Below are positions 1-9,582 of a stretch of 45,603 bases of DNA, one piece after another. Below the pieces are notes generated by a model. That model was not told where the DNA came from. It saw only the letters and a program-made list of their open reading frames with translations, and did no database searches. Origin of the DNA: Rhodothermaceae bacterium bin80 (GTDB taxonomy: Bacteria; Bacteroidota; Rhodothermia; Rhodothermales; Bin80). Within the stretch, counting starts at the first letter, position 1. Every line of letters starts with the position of its first letter. The translations under genes were made by a program, and so were the position numbers. The DNA is taken from contig MPNB01000023.1 in the NCBI GenBank assembly GCA_002238805.1, positions 1 through 45,603 on the forward strand, read 5' to 3'.

Positions 1-118
1 CTCAGTAGTCCATATCCCCGAAAAAAAATCGACCGAAAACGGGAATGGGGAAATTCCGTACTTCCAGAGCACTATGAAATGGCGAACTTGGGTTAACATT
101 ACGTAGCTGTTCCTTGTA
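1..118 (+). other. Possible CRISPR leader (array-proximal flank)
   Basis: The repeats read on the plus strand end in ATTGCGAC, the form usually found at the 3' end of type I and III repeats that gives the crRNA 5' handle. On that basis transcription should run left to right and the leader should lie here. The stretch has an A-rich patch around 21-28 and no open frame I would call. It is cut by the window edge, so cas genes could lie just outside. Confidence 0.35.
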
Positions 119-381
119 CTAACACAGGATGCCCCGCTCATTAGGGGATTGCGACATTCAACTCCCATGCTTTTGAAGAATCTGTTCATCCAAGCCTAAC
201 ACAGGATGCCCCGCTCATTAGGGGATTGCGACTCCCCAGCACCTTCAGGCGAGCGTCATGGATTTGATCCCTAACACAGGATGCCCCGCTCATTAGGGGA
301 TTGCGACGGATGTGATAGTTGAGATTGGCGACCTGTTTCTCGAACTAACACAGGATGCCCCGCTCATTAGGGGATTGCGAC
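119..381 (+). CRISPR. CRISPR array, 4 repeats and 3 spacers
   Basis: Four identical 37-nt repeats lie at 119-155, 196-232, 271-307 and 345-381. The spacers between them are 40, 38 and 37 nt and are unrelated to one another. Each repeat starts CTAACACAGG and ends GGGGATTGCGAC, and contains a short CCCC/GGGG hairpin. The 37-nt length and the ATTGCGAC end resemble type I or III repeats, so plus-strand transcription is inferred. The fourth repeat shows no 3' decay. No cas gene is present in the window, so the array is either orphaned or served by genes further left or elsewhere. I found no match to the spacers within this window by eye. Confidence 0.95.
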
Positions 382-704
382 CTCGCCAATTTGTCCGGTC
401 ACACCTAAGTTGTTGTTTTTCTTCTGACACAGAACTGAGATTCCCCACGGGAATCCTACTTCGACTACCAAGGTCCAACCTAACTTTTGTCTCAAGGCAT
501 GTCGCAACATACACGACAATACATGTGGGTCCTACTCTAAATTGACTGCCGAAAAACTAAATTGGCGTACTTTGGGAGTTGAGAGCTAAACTGATCTGTG
601 TGCGGAGCACTCATCCCCTGACTGGAGGATCGCACCAGATAAAGTAGAAGGAGTCATAAGGAGGAGCATTCTCAACTACTGGGATTGGACCTTTTACTGT
701 AAAG
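382..704. other. Intergenic, CRISPR trailer to MFS gene
   Basis: No convincing gene is present. Short open frames on both strands here run through the array and are not believable. A purine-rich AAGGAGGAG stretch near 658-666 looks like a ribosome binding site but lies about 40 nt before the MFS start, too far to serve it directly. A stop codon at 657-659 in the MFS frame excludes an earlier start. Confidence 0.5.
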
Positions 705-1928
705 ATGGCGTCGGCGTTAGATAGCGCATCGGTAGGAAAACGCAACGGGTTTTTGATCATTGCCCCACTCTGGCTGGCGGTTTTTGTCGTGAGCTGTCAG
801 CTCTTTATTGTGGCTCCTCTCTTGCCGCTCATTCAGAATGAGCTCCTCAATGCATCCCCCCCGACCGACTTTGCGCTGGGTTTTTTGGGTTCAGCCTACT
901 CTGTTGCATTGGCAATTTCAACGCTGATTGTTGGTCCGGTGTCTGACCGAGTAGGACGACGCAAAGTCTTGGTTGTGGGTACAGCGCTTATCGCGGTGAT
1001 GCTCTTTTTGCACAGTATTGCCAGACATTATGAATCGCTCTTTCTGATTCGTGCGCTTGCGGGGATGGCATGCGGTGTGTACAGCGGAAGTATGGTGGCA
1101 TTCGTAGGGGATTATTTTCCCTACAATCGCAGGGGGTGGGCCACAGGATGGATAATGACGGGGGTTGCGGCCGGCCAGGTCATCGGGACACCTGCCGCAA
1201 TCCTGCTGGCAAATACGTACGGGTTTCAGGCACCCTTTGTGGCTTTTGGTGGATTGATCGCCATAGCGAGCGTGATGGCCTGGTACTGGCTGCCCCAGCC
1301 GGATGCGGAATACGATACAGCGCCCCTGTCAATCACAGCCGCACTTAATACCTACAGTCAGCTCCTGCGAAGTCCGGGGCCGCGTGCAGGTGTGATACTC
1401 TATATTCTTCTTTTCCTCAGTATTGGGCTCTTTTTGTTCTTCTTCCCGAAATGGCTGGAGGAGGACATCGGTATTTCGGTGCAACAATTGGCGTTGTTAT
1501 TCGTGATTGGAGGAATAGGGATAATTGTGGGCACGACAATTGGGGGCATGCTTTCAGATCGTTTGGGTCGAAAACCAATCCTGATTCTTGCGTGCCTGGC
1601 ACTAGCTGTTCTGCTTCCGTTCGCAACCGTATGGGTAACCGGGCTCATGAGCGCGACGATATTCATTACGCTCGTGCTGATTCTTGGGGCCATGCGAACG
1701 GGACCAATCATGGCACTTCTCACCGCACTCACAACACAAACGCAGCGGGGAGCAATGATGGGGCTGGCAGTTGCGGCCGGCCAGCTTGGGTTGGGGATGG
1801 CAACAGCTGTTGCAGGCTGGCTTTACGAGAACCCAGGGTTCCTGTACAATATTCTGTCTGGTACAGTCGCCGTTTTACTGATGGCTGTGGTGGTCTGGCG
1901 TATGGTATCTGAGCCTACAGAATCCTGA
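705..1928 (+). CDS. MFS transporter
   Basis: This 407-aa protein has the length and hydrophobic pattern of a 12-helix major facilitator permease. The loop between helices 2 and 3 carries the MFS signature as GPVSDRVGRRKVL (about residues 84-96). The equivalent loop in the second half reads GGMLSDRLGRKPIL, confirming the two-fold repeat of the fold. It should sit in the inner membrane and move a small solute or drug by proton coupling; the substrate cannot be told from sequence. The ATG at 705 is the only standard start after an in-frame stop at 657-659. The 3' end overlaps the convergent gene at 1915 by 14 nt. Confidence 0.9.
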   Translation: MASALDSASVGKRNGFLIIAPLWLAVFVVSCQLFIVAPLLPLIQNELLNASPPTDFALGFLGSAYSVALAISTLIVGPVSDRVGRRKVLVVGTALIAVMLFLHSIARHYESLFLIRALAGMACGVYSGSMVAFVGDYFPYNRRGWATGWIMTGVAAGQVIGTPAAILLANTYGFQAPFVAFGGLIAIASVMAWYWLPQPDAEYDTAPLSITAALNTYSQLLRSPGPRAGVILYILLFLSIGLFLFFFPKWLEEDIGISVQQLALLFVIGGIGIIVGTTIGGMLSDRLGRKPILILACLALAVLLPFATVWVTGLMSATIFITLVLILGAMRTGPIMALLTALTTQTQRGAMMGLAVAAGQLGLGMATAVAGWLYENPGFLYNILSGTVAVLLMAVVVWRMVSEPTES

Positions 1929-2760
1929 ACGAGACCCCAACGGTCAGGGCTTGTTTCTGCTGAATGTAGGGTGACAGATCTTTGTCGAAGAGCGCCGTGT
2001 ACTCCGCGTTTACTTGAAGCCAGGAATTGACCTTCATGGTGACCAGGGTTTCCCAGATCGTATCAGGGGACGGTTGATTGAAAGCGACAAAAAATGTTAG
2101 CGTCGACTTCAGGTGCACATTCGTGAAAACGGTTCGCTCAACGATGACCAGCCCTGCCATTCCGACCTGCCATCGCAAAAGGGCGTCCGGTGATACCTTA
2201 TAGCGCTCGCGCAAAGCGCGGATGGTTACTACAGTTTGTTTAGCGGCTACACCAAAACGCAGGTTGACCCAACTGTTTGCCTGGTAATCAAGTCCCACGG
2301 TTTGGGTGAGGATCGCAGGTGAGAAGAAACCTGAGATCCTTAGGGCTTCCACACCCGATTTTTTTTCGTTGTACCTAAAACCGTCGGCGAACTGGGACCG
2401 GAGATCCAGGGTTATGGCAAGATTTGATTGACCGAAAATCGGCACACGGGAAAACTTGAATGTGCTACGCAGGTGAATAATATCCTCAGACTTGCGCAGA
2501 TCGATACTATTCTGCCTGACTACACCAAATGCTAGACGCACTTCGTGCTGATGTTGCGAGGCGGTTGCAGTTTTTTGGGCTTCTCCGCTTACGCCAGCGC
2601 CCAGTGCCAGGGAGCTTATTCCACCATCATGCCATCGATAGAATCCGACTTGGTTAAAGGAGACCCTGCCCTGCGCTTCGGTCGTCCAGGTCGAATCTGA
2701 CTGCGCAGCACAGGGTGCTGCGCACATCAGCAGGATCAGAAACAAAGTGGATGTACGCAT
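1915..2760 (-). CDS. DUF3078-like outer membrane protein
   Basis: The 281-aa protein starts MRTSTLFLILLMCAAPCAAQ, a clear Sec signal peptide with cleavage after the Ala-Gln region, which is why I prefer this ATG over an upstream in-frame codon. The mature part is rich in alternating polar/hydrophobic strands with aromatic ends, as in outer membrane beta-barrels. The N-terminal NQVGFYRWHDGG stretch resembles the start of DUF3078 proteins found across Bacteroidota. Function is unknown in that family. It begins 47 nt after atpC on the same strand and may be read through from the ATP synthase genes. The family assignment is from memory of the pattern. Confidence 0.7.
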   Translation of the reverse strand: MRTSTLFLILLMCAAPCAAQSDSTWTTEAQGRVSFNQVGFYRWHDGGISSLALGAGVSGEAQKTATASQHQHEVRLAFGVVRQNSIDLRKSEDIIHLRSTFKFSRVPIFGQSNLAITLDLRSQFADGFRYNEKKSGVEALRISGFFSPAILTQTVGLDYQANSWVNLRFGVAAKQTVVTIRALRERYKVSPDALLRWQVGMAGLVIVERTVFTNVHLKSTLTFFVAFNQPSPDTIWETLVTMKVNSWLQVNAEYTALFDKDLSPYIQQKQALTVGVSFRIL

Positions 2761-2807
2761 CTGTCCGCGTGGGTCCCTGCGCGCAAAAATTCGTCTACAC
2801 AAACCAA

Positions 2808-3226
2808 TCAATCAGCCATGCTGATGCGAAGACGATTGCGGGCACGTTCAAGCGCCTGCTCTGCACGCACACGATCCAAGTCAGCAGATGCTTCCTCCAG
2901 GCGCTTCAGTGCACGCTGTTCTGCGTTTTTGGCGCGATCTGTATCAATATCAGTTGCGGGCTCGGCGGTTTCCGCCAGAATAGTAACCACGTTGCCAATT
3001 ACCTCGACAAAACCCCCGCTGGTGGCGAACGTGAGTTTTTCTGTACCTGACATGGTCAGTACCAGTGGTCCCACGGTCAGGGATGCGATCATCGGCGCGT
3101 GATTGTAGCGGATCTCAAAGCCTCCGTCCGCGCCAGGTGCACGTAGCCCTGCAGCGAAGCCCTGAAATACGCGCCTATCAGGTGCAACGATATCAACACG
3201 GAGCGCGCGGGGTACCTCAGCCGCCA

Positions 3227-3227
<1 letters not shown>
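2808..3227 (-). CDS. atpC: ATP synthase F1 epsilon subunit
   Basis: The 139-aa protein has the epsilon beta-sandwich at its N terminus, including VDIVAPDRRVFQG and PGADGGFEIRYNHAPM (the usual GxxGxxxILpnHaP region), followed by a C-terminal helical hairpin rich in Ala, Glu and Arg (about residues 95-135). Epsilon couples the F1 rotor to the c-ring and can inhibit ATP hydrolysis. Its ATG overlaps the atpD stop in a TAATG arrangement, so it is translationally coupled to atpD. An atpD-atpC pair separated from the other F0F1 genes is the common arrangement in Bacteroidota and relatives. Confidence 0.95.
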
Positions 3228-4714
<1,487 letters not shown>

Positions 4715-4869
4715 TTAATTAAGACAGATTGTGTTAGATGGAAAGTTACGCAACTCTGCAACAGTGCGGCTAATAATCGGGCCAAGCTTTCCCGAATCGC
4801 AGGCTTAAACGAGGCTCAGGGAAAATGGCTTCATTGGTAGTTTGTCGAGCGGCAAACTCAACCAGATTT

Positions 4870-4884
4870 AACCCGTAAAGGGTT
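4870..4884. promoter_or_regulatory. Small hairpin between divergent atpD and metalloprotease
   Basis: AACCC and GGGTT form a perfect 5-bp stem around GTAAA in the 265-nt region between two divergent genes. It is followed by TTTT on the plus strand. The stem is weak and could be an operator, a minor terminator or chance. I could not identify clear promoters for either gene here. Confidence 0.2.
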
Positions 4885-4976
4885 TTCACGGTATTCTGAA
4901 CGAATCATTGCAGCCCGGTGTTTATCCATTCGCTGGAGTGTTTGCGGTTCTCCATTTACACTAGATCGTTACAAAT

Positions 4977-7460
4977 ATGCGCCTCTTAACCTTATCACTG
5001 CTGTTATTTTGCCTGCCTGCGTACGGGCAGGGAGTTCAGTCCATTACTGAGAAAACAAAGGACATGGACAAACGGGACGGTTTCTTTCCCGTGTACTGGC
5101 ACTCAGGTACAGGTGAAATCTACCTTGAAATTCCTGCGCTGAACCAGGAGTTCATCTACGTGACCTCCATGCCTGCAGGGTTGGGATCCAACGATATTGG
5201 ATTGGACAGAAGCCAGTTAGGCAGTACTCGCCTAGTCCGGTTTGAGCGTAGCGGTCCCAAGATTCTTCTCGTTATGCCAAACCTACGCTATCGCGCTGAT
5301 TCGGAATCAGCAGCAGAAAAAGCATCCGTCAGTGAGGCCTTTGCGGAAGCCATCCTTTGGGGGTTCAAGATTGAGGCCGAAGAGGCAGATAGAATCCTTG
5401 TAAACGCGACAGATTTCGTTGTTAGAGATGCTAACGGAATTACCCGCAGGTTGCAGGGGGCGCAGCAAGGTAATTTCAGTTTGGATAAGAGTCGGAGCGC
5501 TCCCATTCCAGATATGCTTAAGGCATTCCCGCGAAATACAGAGATGGAGGCGCGAATAACGTTCACGTCTAATGCTCCAGGGCGCTTTGTACGTGATGTG
5601 GCAGCTGATCCATATTCGGTGACACTGAGTGTGCGACACTCATTCGTTATGCTGCCCGATGAGGGGTACACCCCTAGAGTATTTCATCCGGGAGCCGGGT
5701 ACGGTGCGATAAGCTACATGGATTATGCAGCGCCTATCGGTGAGGATATGGTGAAACGCTACATTCGGCGTCATCGGCTGATCAAGGCGGATTCAAGTGC
5801 AGTAGTCAGTGATCCCGTGTCCCCCATAGTGTACTACCTGGATCCAGGTACACCCGAGCCGGTCAGGGGAGCACTCCTGGATGGTGCCCGATGGTGGGCG
5901 GATGCATTTGAGGCGGCTGGATTCTCAAATGCTTTTCAGATTGAAATATTGCCGGAAGGAGCGGATCCAATGGATGTGCGCTACAATACGATTCAGTGGG
6001 TGCACCGCGCTACACGTGGCTGGAGTTACGGGTCAAGTGTGACAGACCCCCGCACCGGTGAGATCATCAAGGGGCATGTGTCGCTCGGTTCACTCAGGGT
6101 CCGACAGGACTACCTCATTGCCGAAGGACTACTTGCCCCCTACGGTGATTCTCTTGCAGCCGACGATGCGATGTTATCCATGTCACTCGCACGTATCCGA
6201 CAATTGTCCGCACATGAGGTCGGTCACACACTGGGACTCAGCCATAATTTTGCGTCCTCTGTCAATAGCCGGGCGTCCGTCATGGACTATCCTGCTCCAT
6301 ACGCTATGTTCAATGAGGCCGGAGAGATCCAGCTGGATGAGGCTTACTCGACTGGTATCGGTGAATGGGACAAAGTTGCCATTGCCTACGGGTATGCTCA
6401 GCCGTTACCGGGTGATGACGAAGAGGCGCTGTTGAGCGCAATCCTGCAGCAGGCTTGGGATAATGGCTTGCACTACATTACCGATTCGGATGCACGCCCT
6501 GCCGGTGCAGCACATCCGCTCGCCAATCTCTGGGATAATGGTGACGATATGGTAAGTGCCCTTCTCCACGAAATGGCTATCAGGGATGCTGCCCTGACGC
6601 GCTTCGGTCAAGAAGTCATTCGCAAAGGACGTCCGCTGGCAACCATGGAGGAGGTACTGGTCCCGCTCTACCTGCGACACAGGTATCAGGTGGAGGCTAC
6701 AGTCAAATTACTGGGCGGAGTGACGTACACCTATGCGATGCGTGGAGATGGTCAGGCGCTGGTCGAACCGGTTACGGGTTCGGTGCAGTTGGCAGCGCTG
6801 GAGGCTTTGATGGAGGTGGTTTCGCCGTATGCGCTTCGCGTCCCGGAAAGCATCCGTTCCGGTATGCCTCCCCGTCCACCCGGGTTTTCAGCGCATCGCG
6901 AATTGTTTGATCGCCATACGGGTCTGACATTTGATGCTTACACGCCTGCTGCTGCGGTTGCTACACTGGTATTTGCTCGGATCCTCAATCCGGCGCGCAC
7001 AGCTCGCATGGTATATCAGCATGATCACGATGAGACCCTCCCGGATTTTCATGGCGTTATGGAAATAGTTAGCGACGCAGTCTGGGGGACATCTGTGGCC
7101 GACGATCCGTACGATGCCGAATTGCAGCGCGTGGTGCAGCAGGTGTGGATTGATGAGCTGATTGGATTGGCGAATGAACGTGATGTGGCCCCTGCGGTGC
7201 GGGTAATGGTTATGGAACGACTTCGTGAGTTCGTGGAGTGGCTCGTGGAGGCTGAGGTGCCCCAACGGGATACAGAAACTCGCTATCACCGCCGGATGGT
7301 ACTGGATCAAATCGAGCAGTACCTGTTAAGGGAGTACAACCCTGATGATCGCCGGCCCCGTGCAATGATTCCACCAGGCTCTCCGATCGGTGCTGATGTA
7401 CGTCGCCAGATGCAGCGCGCGTTACTCTCAGCTACTGCAATTGAGTGGTGCAGCCACTGA
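4977..7460 (+). CDS. Secreted zinc metalloprotease (DUF5117/DUF4953 type)
   Basis: The 827-aa protein opens with a signal peptide (MRLLTLSLLLFCLPAYGQG). The zinc site is HEVGHTLGLSH with H413, E414, H417 and H423, and a Met-turn-like SVMDY lies at about 434-438, the metzincin layout HExxHxxGxxH plus Met. Large proteases of this build in Bacteroidota carry a DUF5117 region before, and a DUF4953 catalytic region around, the zinc site. The N-terminal text (DGFFPVYW, GEIYLEIP) and the C-terminal helical part fit that family. It is probably exported and processes or degrades peptides outside the cytoplasm. The substrate is unknown. The next gene begins 13 nt after its stop, so read-through is possible. 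Confidence 0.88.
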   Translation: MRLLTLSLLLFCLPAYGQGVQSITEKTKDMDKRDGFFPVYWHSGTGEIYLEIPALNQEFIYVTSMPAGLGSNDIGLDRSQLGSTRLVRFERSGPKILLVMPNLRYRADSESAAEKASVSEAFAEAILWGFKIEAEEADRILVNATDFVVRDANGITRRLQGAQQGNFSLDKSRSAPIPDMLKAFPRNTEMEARITFTSNAPGRFVRDVAADPYSVTLSVRHSFVMLPDEGYTPRVFHPGAGYGAISYMDYAAPIGEDMVKRYIRRHRLIKADSSAVVSDPVSPIVYYLDPGTPEPVRGALLDGARWWADAFEAAGFSNAFQIEILPEGADPMDVRYNTIQWVHRATRGWSYGSSVTDPRTGEIIKGHVSLGSLRVRQDYLIAEGLLAPYGDSLAADDAMLSMSLARIRQLSAHEVGHTLGLSHNFASSVNSRASVMDYPAPYAMFNEAGEIQLDEAYSTGIGEWDKVAIAYGYAQPLPGDDEEALLSAILQQAWDNGLHYITDSDARPAGAAHPLANLWDNGDDMVSALLHEMAIRDAALTRFGQEVIRKGRPLATMEEVLVPLYLRHRYQVEATVKLLGGVTYTYAMRGDGQALVEPVTGSVQLAALEALMEVVSPYALRVPESIRSGMPPRPPGFSAHRELFDRHTGLTFDAYTPAAAVATLVFARILNPARTARMVYQHDHDETLPDFHGVMEIVSDAVWGTSVADDPYDAELQRVVQQVWIDELIGLANERDVAPAVRVMVMERLREFVEWLVEAEVPQRDTETRYHRRMVLDQIEQYLLREYNPDDRRPRAMIPPGSPIGADVRRQMQRALLSATAIEWCSH

Positions 7461-7473
7461 AACGTCCTGCGTT

Positions 7474-9582
7474 ATGTCAAAATTGAAGAACCCGAGTAAT
7501 CTAAAGGAAGTGGCGATCCGCTACCTCCGCGATGCGGTAAGGAACGAACAGGCGGAATTTCGTGACGGGCAGTGGGATAGCATTGAACATGCCGTAAAGG
7601 GGGAGCGGGTTCTGGTTGTCCAGCGGACGGGTTGGGGGAAGACCATGGTCTATACCATTGCAACCAAACTCAGGCGGGAAAAAGGCCTGGGACCGTCGCT
7701 GATGATATCTCCACTTCTGGCACTGATGCGTAACCAGGAGGAGGCAGCGTTTGCGCTTGGGCTCAATGCACGCAGGATGACGGGCGATAATTTTGCGGAT
7801 TGGAATGAGATTCAAAAGGAGCTCCGAAAAGATGAAGTGGATATACTCATGATCACGCCTGAGCGGCTGGCAAGCGGCTCCTTTACCAGGCGCACACTAC
7901 CGCTGATTACAGGGGGGCTGGGAATGCTGATCATAGATGAGGCCCATTGTATTTCGGATTGGGGGCATGATTTTCGCCCAGACTATCGGCGCATTCGGAG
8001 GGTTCAACAGGCTATTCCGAAGGGGGCTGCCATTGTAGCCACGACTGCTACGGCGAACGATCGCGTCGTTAAAGATGTGCAGCAACAACTGGGGGGAGAT
8101 ATTCAGGTTAGTCGCGGGAGTCTGGGGCGGCGCAGCCTGCAACTCCACAACCTCACGCTGCCCGATCCCAAAATGAGACTGGCATGGATAGCACAGGTCA
8201 TACCACACCTGTCGGGGAGTGGGATCATTTATGTCCTTACACGCAAGGATGCGGACCTTGTCTCTTCCTGGCTTCGGTACAAGGGTGTTAAGGCGGCATC
8301 CTATTACGGTAACGCAGGGAAACGGGAAGCGTTGGAGCAACAACTTCTGCGCAATGAGATCAAGGTTCTGGTTGCGACTATCGCCTTGGGAATGGGTTTT
8401 GACAAGCCGGATCTTGAGTTCATTATTCATTACCAAAGACCTGGATCAGTTGTACATTATTACCAGCAGGTGGGACGAGCAGGGCGAGGAATTGATAATG
8501 CCTACGGTTTTCTACTCTGGGGAGAAGAGGATGAGCGTATTGTTGATTACTTCATGGACAATGCCTTCCCCCCTCAGAATGAGATCAACCAAGTGCTTGA
8601 TGTGCTTGAGAATGCGGAGGACGGTTTAGAGATGGAGGAAATCATGGCGGAGGTTAATCTAAAAAAGTCCAGGATTGAAAAGGTGCTGAAGCTCGCCTCA
8701 CTTGAGTCGCCGGCTCCGGTCATTCAGCAGGGATGGACGTGGTATGCAACTGGCGAAGCTAGTGGGTTCAGTGTCAACCCAGACTACGTCGCCCGGTTAC
8801 GGGAGGTTCGCGCATCCGAGCAGGCGCAGATGCGGAAATACATGAATCACGATGGATGCCTCATGGCATTCTTGCAGCGAGCCCTTGATGATGATTCTGC
8901 GAAAGACTGTGGTCGTTGTCGGAATTGTACTAACAGGGCTCATAAGTCTCACCAACCCAAGCCGGAGTTGGTAATTGAAGCAAAACAGTTCATCAGAAGA
9001 CGGCCATATCCTATATCGTCCCGCAGTGAATGGCCAGTAGCCGGAATCTCGGATCATCCCATTCATGGAGACGATGTTACGATCGACATATGTCATCGTA
9101 TGCTGCCAGGATTTGCACTTTGCAGGGCTTTTGATGGGGGACTTGGCGATCAGATTTTGAGGGAGCGCAATTATGAACAGCGATATTCAGATATGGTGGT
9201 TGATGCGCTCATTGATAGGTTACGAAAATGGCCCAAAAATAGGGGAATCGGATGCGTAACATATGTGCCGCCACGCAGCAACAGGCGACATGTGCCGCTC
9301 TTGGCGGCAGCAGTTGCAGAACGGCTTGGGTGGTCTCTGATTCGTGCTGTTTCGAGAACCGGCATGGGGGCGCGGCAGAGTGAGCAGAATAATGAGGTGC
9401 AGCGCGCTCTTAATGTGGCAGATGCATTTATGATCGAACAACCCTGCAAACAGTCAACACTCCTGATTGACGATGTGAGCGTCAGTGGTTGGACGATGGT
9501 CACGGCGTCTGCTCTTCTGCGCCATGATGGATGTCCGAGTGTGCGACCAGTGGCGTTGGTCAAGCATAACTTATCTGGGTGA
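7474..9582 (+). CDS. RecQ-like helicase fused to phosphoribosyltransferase domain
   Basis: With the ATG at 7474 the protein has 702 aa. The helicase core shows Walker A QRTGWGKT (50-57), motif Ia SPLLALMRNQ (79-88), DEAH (155-158) followed by the RecQ signature SDWGHDFRPDYRRI, and motif VI QQVGRAGR (331-338). Four cysteines (C462, C479, C482, C485) form the RecQ zinc site. No HRDC domain follows; instead residues about 530-702 form a ComF-like phosphoribosyltransferase with the PRPP loop LLIDDVSVSGWT (663-674). Coupling of a 3'-5' DNA helicase to a PRTase is unusual and fits a defence role more than housekeeping repair. An in-frame codon at 7390 would overlap the protease gene and is less likely. 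The stop overlaps the next start by 4 nt (GTGA). Confidence 0.9.
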   Translation: MSKLKNPSNLKEVAIRYLRDAVRNEQAEFRDGQWDSIEHAVKGERVLVVQRTGWGKTMVYTIATKLRREKGLGPSLMISPLLALMRNQEEAAFALGLNARRMTGDNFADWNEIQKELRKDEVDILMITPERLASGSFTRRTLPLITGGLGMLIIDEAHCISDWGHDFRPDYRRIRRVQQAIPKGAAIVATTATANDRVVKDVQQQLGGDIQVSRGSLGRRSLQLHNLTLPDPKMRLAWIAQVIPHLSGSGIIYVLTRKDADLVSSWLRYKGVKAASYYGNAGKREALEQQLLRNEIKVLVATIALGMGFDKPDLEFIIHYQRPGSVVHYYQQVGRAGRGIDNAYGFLLWGEEDERIVDYFMDNAFPPQNEINQVLDVLENAEDGLEMEEIMAEVNLKKSRIEKVLKLASLESPAPVIQQGWTWYATGEASGFSVNPDYVARLREVRASEQAQMRKYMNHDGCLMAFLQRALDDDSAKDCGRCRNCTNRAHKSHQPKPELVIEAKQFIRRRPYPISSRSEWPVAGISDHPIHGDDVTIDICHRMLPGFALCRAFDGGLGDQILRERNYEQRYSDMVVDALIDRLRKWPKNRGIGCVTYVPPRSNRRHVPLLAAAVAERLGWSLIRAVSRTGMGARQSEQNNEVQRALNVADAFMIEQPCKQSTLLIDDVSVSGWTMVTASALLRHDGCPSVRPVALVKHNLSG

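Noticed and set aside
7390..7473. Longer N terminus of the helicase from 7390
   Set aside because: It would overlap the protease gene by about 70 nt and adds a segment with no helicase resemblance; ATG 7474 lies just after the protease stop.
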